Below are positions 1 through 4,352 of a stretch of DNA of 6,043 nt, piece by piece; within the stretch, counting starts at the first letter, position 1; every line of letters starts with the position of its first letter. The position numbers and the translations under genes are program-made. The notes under the pieces are model-generated. The model had not been told where the DNA came from, ran no database searches, and saw nothing but the letters and a program-made list of their open reading frames with translations. This DNA is from UBA6136 sp046305255 (GTDB lineage Bacteria > Pseudomonadota > Gammaproteobacteria > Methylococcales > Methylococcaceae): NCBI GenBank assembly GCA_046305255.1, contig JBKCCF010000034.1:1-6043 (forward strand). Reading direction: 5' to 3'.

Positions 1-261
1 GAATACCCGCAACCCGGTATCGGCGCTGTTGCGGGAGAGCAGGATGACCTCGACCGTCGGCTGAGGCAGCACTTCATTGATCGCCAGCAACTTCTTGACC
101 AGCGCGTAAGCCACCCCGGGCTTCAGCGTTTCCTCCTCGTGCTCAATCTGATAACGGCAGAAGGCCTCTCTGCCCTGCTCTTCGAAAATACGATGCGACT
201 GATCGAGATCGAACAAGGCGCGGGATGAAATGGCTATGATGAGTTTTTTCGGGTCTTTCAT
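1..261 (-). CDS. Cytosolic 5'-nucleotidase (PF06189-type), N-terminal part, cut by the window edge
   Basis: The 87 visible codons begin MKDPKKLIIAISSRALFDLD and run in frame to the window edge, so the C-terminal part is missing. The segments ISSRALFDLDQSHRIFEEQG (residues 11-30), a basic/acidic RYQIEHEEE (36-44), and EVILLSRNSADTGLRVF (71-87) are the conserved N-terminal blocks of the bacterial relatives of cytosolic 5'-nucleotidase I. Enzymes of this family are expected to dephosphorylate nucleoside 5'-monophosphates in the cytoplasm. The catalytic region cannot be judged because most of the protein lies outside. The ATG is preceded by GGAGA (positions 273-277) at a somewhat long 11-nt spacing. 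The gene is transcribed divergently from the unknown membrane-anchored gene to its right, and no functional link between the two is evident. Family assignment is by sequence memory and is fairly secure; substrate specificity is unknown. Confidence 0.82.
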   Translation of the reverse strand, partial: MKDPKKLIIAISSRALFDLDQSHRIFEEQGREAFCRYQIEHEEETLKPGVAYALVKKLLAINEVLPQPTVEVILLSRNSADTGLRVF

Positions 262-307
262 GACTGAAACGGTCTCCGTGTGCCTGAATTCAAGAATGCG
301 CCTTTCG

Positions 308-325
308 GGATTTCTGCCGAAATCC
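308..325. repeat. Perfect inverted repeat in the divergent intergenic region
   Basis: GGATTTC (308-314) and GAAATCC (319-325) form a perfect 7-bp inverted repeat around a 4-nt TGCC centre. It sits about 50 bp upstream of the 5'-nucleotidase start and is not followed by a T-run on either strand, so it does not look like a terminator. It could be an operator, or a hairpin in the 5'-nucleotidase leader; the sequence alone cannot decide. The rest of the 221-bp gap (262-482) contains no RNA gene and no convincing sigma-70 promoter that I can see. Confidence 0.35.
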
Positions 326-432
326 GATACCCTCAAGGAAACAAATGACACCCACGCTTGTCACAAACGGCGGGCGTCGGAACTTTACCGTTATGGCCCG
401 CCCCTATGTTCAGGAAAATCTCCTCCGCCAGT

Positions 433-449
433 GTGGTTTTCCCATTGCC
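433..449 (+). promoter_or_regulatory. Weak sigma-54-like (-24/-12) promoter match
   Basis: TGG at 434-436 and TTGC at 445-448 place the invariant GG (435-436) and GC (447-448) exactly 10 nt apart, as sigma-54 promoters require. The CAC that normally follows TGG is missing (TTT instead), and the base after TTGC is C rather than A/T. If used, transcription would begin near 460, leaving a leader of about 23 nt before the ATG at 483 and excluding the alternative start at 345. No upstream activator site was recognised. This is a candidate only. Confidence 0.22.
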
Positions 450-470
450 AAATCCAGACTTAAAACGAAA

Positions 471-474
471 AAGG
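471..474 (+). promoter_or_regulatory. Ribosome binding site supporting the start at 483
   Basis: AAGG lies 8 nt before the ATG at 483, a workable but modest Shine-Dalgarno. It competes with a slightly better AAGGA at 335-339, 5 nt before an in-frame ATG at 345. I prefer 483 because the protein then begins with a short basic segment followed directly by a membrane anchor. Confidence 0.45.
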
Positions 475-482
475 CACCCACG

Positions 483-953
483 ATGAAAGACTTCATGACA
501 AAAATCTTCCGCAGCAAATTCTCCGTTCTATTCCTGGTTCTGTTTATCGGCGCGCTCTATATGTTGCAGGAGAAGGCCATTATGCCGCTGGTCATGTCAG
601 TGGTGAAGTCGGAGCTCTTCTTTGAAAAACCTATTGAGGAAAACGAGCCCCTCGGCAAGATGGAGGTTTTAACCGAGCGCACGGGTTTCGCTCTTGCAAA
701 TTGCCGCGATGCGGTAAAGAAGGAGGGTGACCTGGATAACACCGCTCAGTTCGTGGACAACAAGTACGAAGCGTGGGCTCTTGGTAATCGTCAATACCTG
801 ATCCGGTCCAGCGTCAGAATGACGGATAAGGATAAAGGCCAGGTGGAAAAGCTTTACGCCTGCACCGTGAAGATGGTGGGCGAAGATGCCTCAAAACCTG
901 AGAGTTGGAGCATCCTCGGCGTAGACTTCAACCCTGCAAGTGAAACCAACTAA
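483..953 (+). CDS. Unknown membrane-anchored protein, probably periplasmic domain
   Basis: I do not recognise this 156-residue protein. Residues 1-12 are basic (K2, K7, R10, K12), followed by one hydrophobic segment at about 13-28 (FSVLFLVLFIGALYML), which fits an inner-membrane anchor or uncleaved signal with the rest outside the cytoplasm. No lipobox cysteine is present. The remainder is charged and soluble, with exactly two cysteines, C74 (in NCRDAV) and C127 (in YACTVKM), that could form a disulfide in the periplasm. The segment from about 90 to 150 (YEAWALGNRQYLIRSSVRM, then WSILGVDF) looks like a small beta-rich domain. An in-frame ATG at 345 would add 46 arginine/lysine-rich residues with no hydrophobic character; it has a reasonable ribosome binding site, so the start is not certain. 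A second in-frame ATG at 495 is also possible. The gene stands alone, divergent from the 5'-nucleotidase and convergent with the hinT-dnaX block, and ends at an intrinsic terminator. No function is proposed. Confidence 0.75.
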   Translation: MKDFMTKIFRSKFSVLFLVLFIGALYMLQEKAIMPLVMSVVKSELFFEKPIEENEPLGKMEVLTERTGFALANCRDAVKKEGDLDNTAQFVDNKYEAWALGNRQYLIRSSVRMTDKDKGQVEKLYACTVKMVGEDASKPESWSILGVDFNPASETN

Positions 954-969
954 CTAAGACAGTTGAAGC

Positions 970-988
970 TCTGGTTCGGGGAACCAGA
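970..988. repeat. Perfect hairpin after the unknown gene
   Basis: TCTGGTTC (970-977) and GAACCAGA (981-988) pair perfectly over 8 bp around a GGG loop. No T-run follows on the plus strand, so it is not a canonical terminator there. It lies 16 nt after the stop codon and 10 nt before the stronger terminator hairpin. It may stabilise the 3' end or help termination from the convergent minus-strand operon. Confidence 0.5.
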
Positions 989-997
989 AATCAACAG

Positions 998-1029
998 GCG
1001 GGGACCGGAAGTCTTTCTGTCCCCGTTTT
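998..1029 (+). terminator. Rho-independent terminator of the unknown plus-strand gene
   Basis: CGGGGAC (999-1005) pairs perfectly with GTCCCCG (1019-1025), and the stem is followed directly by TTTT (1026-1029). Inside the loop, GAA (1008-1010) can pair with TTC (1015-1017), extending the helix past a bulged C at 1006. It lies 45 nt after the stop codon of the plus-strand gene and 17 nt before the end of the convergent HIT gene. The short T-tail makes it moderate rather than strong. Confidence 0.72.
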
Positions 1030-1045
1030 GCTGCGGATGTGCGCT

Positions 1046-1390
1046 TCAGCCCGGCGGCCAGGCGAGCCGCCGCCCACCCAGCAAGTGGAGGTGCAGGTGA
1101 TAGACCTCCTGCCCTCCATCGCCCCGGCAGTTAATCACGGTGCGATAGCCAGCCGTGGCAGTTCCTTCCTGTCTCGCAACCCGTTTGACAGCATCGAACA
1201 AGGCTGCTGCCAGTGTCGGATTGTCATCCGGGAAATCATCCAGCGTTGCGATATGCTGCTTGGGTATGACCAGAATATGCACCTGTGCTTGCGGTCGTAT
1301 ATCGCGGAAAGCCAGCACCTGATCGCTCTCGAATACCACATCCGGCCTGATCTCGCCGGATACCATTTTGCAGAATAGACAATCACTCAT
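1046..1390 (-). CDS. hinT: HIT-family purine nucleotide hydrolase (HinT-like)
   Basis: This 114-residue protein is a histidine-triad protein of the HinT (Hint) branch. The signature is HLHLHLLGG, with H98, H100 and H102 forming the triad; in HinT enzymes the middle histidine is the nucleophile that attacks purine nucleoside phosphoramidates and acyl-adenylates. Upstream conserved blocks are AFRDIRPQAQVHILVIPKQH (27-46) and GYRTVINCRGDGGQEVYH (81-98). C4 and C7 (CLFC) are the N-terminal pair that, with histidines such as H46, binds zinc in many bacterial HIT proteins. Length matches the family. The C-terminus is short (GGRRLAWPPG), as in many bacterial forms. The start is well supported by AGGAGG 8 nt upstream. 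It is the last gene of the minus-strand block, 56 bp after recR, and probably co-transcribed with it. The physiological substrate is not known for most bacterial HinT proteins. Confidence 0.93.
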   Translation of the reverse strand: MSDCLFCKMVSGEIRPDVVFESDQVLAFRDIRPQAQVHILVIPKQHIATLDDFPDDNPTLAAALFDAVKRVARQEGTATAGYRTVINCRGDGGQEVYHLHLHLLGGRRLAWPPG

Positions 1391-1446
1391 GCTGGGTTCC
1401 TCCTGACAGGATAATGGGCGGATAGCTGACTTCAGAACGTATGGAC

Positions 1447-2043
1447 CTAGAATGCTTTTCGACCGTTGAAGGCGTGCGAAAGGGTCGCGCCGTCGACATA
1501 TTCAAGTTCACCCCCAAATGGCATGCCATAGGCAATCCGGCTGGCACTGATACCGTGCTGGCGGGCTAACTCATGAATATAGTGTGCCGTTGCCTCGCCT
1601 TCTACCGTGGTATTAGTGGCAAGTATGACTTCCCTCACCTTACCGGCTCGAAAACGGGCCTCCAACAGATCAAGCCGCAACTCGCCAGGACCTATGCCGT
1701 CGAGCGGCGATAACCGGCCGTGTAGCACAAAAAACAGACCTTTGAACCCGGTAGCCTGCTCAATGGCAAAAACTTCGGCGGGTGATTCCACTACACACAA
1801 CAGTTCCTGCTCTCGCGTGGGGCAGGCACAGATCTGGCAAATATCGCCCTCAGTAAGCGTCCGGCACTGGCTGCAATGGCCTATCCGATCCAGTGCCGCC
1901 AGCAAGGACTCCGCCAGATGGCGCGCGCCGGCGGCATCGCGTTGCAACAGATGAAAGGTCATTCGCTGCGCGGACTTGGGACCCACCCCCGGCAAACAAC
2001 GCAGAGCGCGCATCAACTGCGCCAAGGTACCGGTCTGCTGCAT
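1447..2043 (-). CDS. recR: Recombination mediator protein RecR
   Basis: This 198-residue protein matches RecR along its full length. It carries a helix-hairpin-helix at about 13-30 (RCLPGVGPKSAQRM), a C4 zinc finger (C57, C60, C69, C72), a Toprim domain starting at LLCVVESPAEVFAIEQ (81-96) and including LATNTTVEGEATAHYI (141-156), and the C-terminal GGELEYVDGATLSHAF. RecR forms a ring around DNA and, with RecO (and RecF), loads RecA onto SSB-coated single-stranded DNA during gap repair. The ATG is chosen because it gives the usual family start (MQQTGTLAQLMRALRCLPG) and no other in-frame start lies close upstream. It has no strong Shine-Dalgarno, but follows the ybaB stop by only 20 bp, so translation may be coupled. 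The order dnaX-ybaB-recR is one of the best conserved bacterial gene orders. Confidence 0.97.
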   Translation of the reverse strand: MQQTGTLAQLMRALRCLPGVGPKSAQRMTFHLLQRDAAGARHLAESLLAALDRIGHCSQCRTLTEGDICQICACPTREQELLCVVESPAEVFAIEQATGFKGLFFVLHGRLSPLDGIGPGELRLDLLEARFRAGKVREVILATNTTVEGEATAHYIHELARQHGISASRIAYGMPFGGELEYVDGATLSHAFNGRKAF

Positions 2044-2063
2044 GCAATGAAACGCCGAGGACG

Positions 2064-2387
2064 TTAGAAGGGTAGCTTGAAGCCGGGCGGCAGCTCGATG
2101 CCACCGGTGAGAGAGGCCATTTTGTCCTGCTTCATCGTGTTGACCTTATTGACGGCGTCATTGAAAGCGGCTGCCACCAGATCCTCCAGCATGTCTCGGT
2201 CGTCCTTGACCAGGCTGTCATCAATTTCAATCCGTTGCACCAGTCGCTTGCCGTTAAGGGTGATCTTGACCAGACCACCACCAGACTCCCCCTGCACCTG
2301 CATCGCAGCGATTTCATCCTGAACGGTCTTGAGGTTTTCCTGCATTTTTTGAGCCTGTTGCATCAGGCCAGCCAAAGGATTTTTCAT
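2064..2387 (-). CDS. ybaB: Nucleoid-associated protein YbaB/EbfC
   Basis: The product is 107 residues and starts MKNPLAGLMQQAQKMQENLK, the typical YbaB/EbfC opening. A long N-terminal helix (about 5-30) is followed by a glycine-rich turn and a sheet (GESGGGLVKITLNGKR, 33-48), then VAAAFNDAVNKVNTM (71-85) and the glycine/proline-rich tail LTGGIELPPGFKLPF. These small dimeric proteins bind DNA and coat or bridge the nucleoid; some regulate genes. Length is close to the usual figure of about 109 residues. An upstream in-frame TTG at 2402 would add five residues, but the ATG at 2387 has its own ribosome binding site and gives the conserved N-terminus. It lies between dnaX (32 bp upstream) and recR (20 bp downstream), its standard position. 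Its exact role next to recR remains debated. Confidence 0.96.
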   Translation of the reverse strand: MKNPLAGLMQQAQKMQENLKTVQDEIAAMQVQGESGGGLVKITLNGKRLVQRIEIDDSLVKDDRDMLEDLVAAAFNDAVNKVNTMKQDKMASLTGGIELPPGFKLPF

Positions 2388-2396
2388 GGGCGCTTG

Positions 2397-2400
2397 CTCC
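2397..2400 (-). promoter_or_regulatory. Ribosome binding site that fixes the ybaB start
   Basis: On the minus strand GGAG lies 9 nt before the ATG at 2387. This supports the internal ATG over the in-frame TTG at 2402, which would lie upstream of this site. Confidence 0.6.
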
Positions 2401-2419
2401 AAACGGATTCCAGATTCAC

Positions 2420-4090
2420 TTAGATAGGTTTTATGCTGCCAGGCAGGATGCGGGCTCCAAGCTGCTGCTTCAAGGCACGTACCGTCTCATCCTGCTCAAT
2501 ATCGGTTTCGGCACTTCGCTGGCGATCCTCGCGCTCACGCTGGATCAGTGTCGCCGGGGTTTCGACGTCAGGCGCCTGCATTTTTATGATCAGCGCGACC
2601 GGCCTATTAAAATAGGACTGCAAGGCTTTCTCTAGCCCTGTCTCAGAACTGCGCCCTCGCAGGTGGGCCAGCCGGGGCTCCAATGACAGGATGCAGGATG
2701 ATTCATCAATTGTCTGCAGCACACAGTTATTGGCGAGTTCACGAGTCATCGCGGTAAGACCCATCGCACGGATCAACGCCGGCCAGTCCCCCACTGCATC
2801 TGCCGGGATAGCCGGCACTGGTACCGTGGCAGGCGGTTCCGCTGTGGATCGGGGCAATGGCGGGACGGGCGGCTGCCGAGCTTCCAGCACTGGAACGTGC
2901 TCGGATCCTGTAGTTGGTCGGGTATTCACCGGCACCGCCGGTCGGACCGAAGTGTCAGGACGTGCCCTCTGCTCAGAGGCGGTCCCGCGGGCTGTATCAG
3001 CAGTTGCCATCGCTGGCCTGAACGCGAGCATCCGCAGCATAACCATTTCGAAACCGCAACGAGGATCCGGTGCCAGAGGGAGGTCACGCTGACCAATCAG
3101 GCCTATCTGATAGAACAGTTGAATGTCTTCCGGAGAAACGCTCTCTGCCAGCGCCAGGATACGGTCGGCGTCATCATCCCGCCTGACCGCCTCGGGCGCC
3201 CATTGCGCCAAGGCGGCATGATGAAGAATCACCAGCAACTGCTGCAGTACATCACCGAAATCAGGGGCATGCTCAACCATGCCCTCAATTTGCTCAAGCA
3301 ATCTTGGGGCATCGTGGAGGATCACAGCCTCTAGCAATTCGAATACAGGGCTTCGCGCCACAGTACCCAGCATGGCAGTCACCGTCGCTTCGCTGAGACC
3401 GCCGGCGCCTTGAACGATTGCCTGATCCATTAGACTCAGACCATCACGCAGGGAGCCGTCTGCGGCACGGGCTAGCGACCTTATTGCATTGGCTTCGAAG
3501 GTGATAGCCTCCTGATGGAGTATGGTCTCCATCTGGCCCCGTATCTGGTCTGGAGTTAATCGCTTAAGATTGAACTGCAGACAGCGGGACAGGACAGTGA
3601 CTGGAATCTTTTGCGGGTCCGTCGTCGCCAGCAGGAACTTGACATGAGGTGGCGGCTCTTCAAGCGTCTTGAGCAGGGCATTGAAGCTATGGGCCGAAAG
3701 CATGTGTACTTCGTCGATCAGGTATACCTTGTAGCGGCCCTGGCTGGGTGCGTATAACACATTGTCAAGTAACTCGCGGGTATCCTCGACCTTGGTACGC
3801 GACGCCGCATCGACCTCGACCAAATCCACGAAACGGCCCTCATCCAGTTCCCGACACACCTGACATTGACCACAAGGCTCAGCGCCTTTTAGCGATTCGC
3901 AGTTTATGGCCTTGGCCAGAATGCGGGCAATGGTCGTCTTGCCTACGCCGCGAGTGCCCGTAAAAAGGTAAGCATGGTGCAAACGGTCAAATTCAAGGGC
4001 GTGGGTCAAAGCGCGAACCACGTGATCCTGGCCAACTATTTCGCGGAATCTGCGGGGCCGCCACTTTCGGGCTAAAGCCTGATAGGCCAT
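2420..4090 (-). CDS. dnaX: DNA polymerase III clamp-loader subunit tau (DnaX)
   Basis: This 556-residue AAA+ protein is the ATPase subunit of the clamp loader that places the sliding clamp on primed DNA, and through its C-terminus links loader and polymerase core. Visible elements are the opening MAYQALARKWRPRRFREIVG, Walker A GTRGVGKT (45-52), a zinc module C64/C73/C76/C79 spaced as in E. coli, Walker B LIDEVH (124-129), sensor 1 LLATTD (153-158), the SRC arginine-finger motif (168-170) and sensor 2 GSLRD (212-216). The collar domain ends near 358 (MLRMLAFRP). A proline-rich linker (about 360-434) leads to a tau-specific C-terminal domain ending RALKQQLGARILPGSIKPI. The protein is shorter than the 643-residue E. 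coli tau, mainly in the linker/domain IV region. No A-rich slippery site is seen, so a gamma form made by frameshifting is unlikely. The ATG at 4090 is chosen by homology; its Shine-Dalgarno is weak, and the open frame upstream runs into ffs. It lies 43 bp after ffs. Confidence 0.97.
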   Translation of the reverse strand: MAYQALARKWRPRRFREIVGQDHVVRALTHALEFDRLHHAYLFTGTRGVGKTTIARILAKAINCESLKGAEPCGQCQVCRELDEGRFVDLVEVDAASRTKVEDTRELLDNVLYAPSQGRYKVYLIDEVHMLSAHSFNALLKTLEEPPPHVKFLLATTDPQKIPVTVLSRCLQFNLKRLTPDQIRGQMETILHQEAITFEANAIRSLARAADGSLRDGLSLMDQAIVQGAGGLSEATVTAMLGTVARSPVFELLEAVILHDAPRLLEQIEGMVEHAPDFGDVLQQLLVILHHAALAQWAPEAVRRDDDADRILALAESVSPEDIQLFYQIGLIGQRDLPLAPDPRCGFEMVMLRMLAFRPAMATADTARGTASEQRARPDTSVRPAVPVNTRPTTGSEHVPVLEARQPPVPPLPRSTAEPPATVPVPAIPADAVGDWPALIRAMGLTAMTRELANNCVLQTIDESSCILSLEPRLAHLRGRSSETGLEKALQSYFNRPVALIIKMQAPDVETPATLIQREREDRQRSAETDIEQDETVRALKQQLGARILPGSIKPI

Positions 4091-4133
4091 GGCGAATAAG
4101 TCCCGTAATGGGTTTTGAACATCAGAAGCGAAG

Positions 4134-4249
<116 letters not shown>

Positions 4250-4266
4250 ATTGAACTCTAGCTACA

Positions 4267-4283
4267 GCTTAGCTTGGCTAAGC
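4267..4283 (-). repeat. Perfect hairpin in the ffs leader
   Basis: GCTTAGC and GCTAAGC form a perfect 7-bp inverted repeat around 3 nt, ending 17 nt before the mature 5' end of ffs. It has no U-tract after it on the minus strand. If the promoter at 4296-4324 is used, this hairpin lies within the 5' leader of precursor 4.5S RNA, which RNase P would be expected to remove. Confidence 0.45.
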
Positions 4284-4288
4284 AGTGA

Positions 4289-4316
4289 GGCGCGTATTAT
4301 GCGGGAATACCGCGCC
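4289..4316. repeat. GC-rich imperfect inverted repeat between mfd and ffs
   Basis: GGCGCGTATT (4289-4298) pairs with AATACCGCGCC (4306-4316) over 10 bp with one bulged base, around a 7-nt centre. It lies 36 bp beyond the mfd stop codon. Neither strand shows a T-run next to it, so it is not a canonical intrinsic terminator, although it could protect the 3' end of mfd mRNA. It overlaps the predicted ffs promoter. Confidence 0.45.
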
Positions 4317-4324
4317 GCATACAA
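4296..4324 (-). promoter_or_regulatory. Predicted sigma-70 promoter of ffs (and probably dnaX operon)
   Basis: On the minus strand a -35-like TTGTAT (plus 4319-4324) and a -10 CATAAT (plus 4296-4301, five of six consensus bases) are separated by exactly 17 bp. The -35 is weak (three of six). The bases after the -10 are ACGCGCC, a GC-rich discriminator of the kind found at stringently controlled stable-RNA promoters. Transcription would begin near 4289, giving a leader of about 40 nt before mature ffs. The site is 20-50 bp past the mfd stop. It is a prediction from sequence only. Confidence 0.5.
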
Positions 4325-4352
4325 GACAAGACATTCTTTCTTCGCCCATGCA

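Noticed and set aside
358..366. Short palindrome TTGTCACAA as a regulator site
   Set aside because: Only 4+4 bp around one base; too short to separate from chance.
230..463. Open frame of 77 codons on the plus strand over the divergent intergenic region
   Set aside because: It begins inside the antisense of the 5'-nucleotidase start, has no clear ribosome binding site, and its product looks like random translation.
1028..1378. Open frame of 116 codons on the plus strand
   Set aside because: It is antisense to the HIT gene, which has its full motif set and a strong ribosome binding site.
1401..1411. Inverted repeat TCCTGACAGGA overlapping the hinT ribosome binding site
   Set aside because: The 5-bp arms leave a one-base centre, so it cannot form a stable hairpin that would hide the Shine-Dalgarno; probably incidental.
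1850..2104. Open frame of 84 codons on the minus strand overlapping recR and ybaB
   Set aside because: It overlaps two conserved genes in a different frame and shows no family features; it is a shadow of recR.
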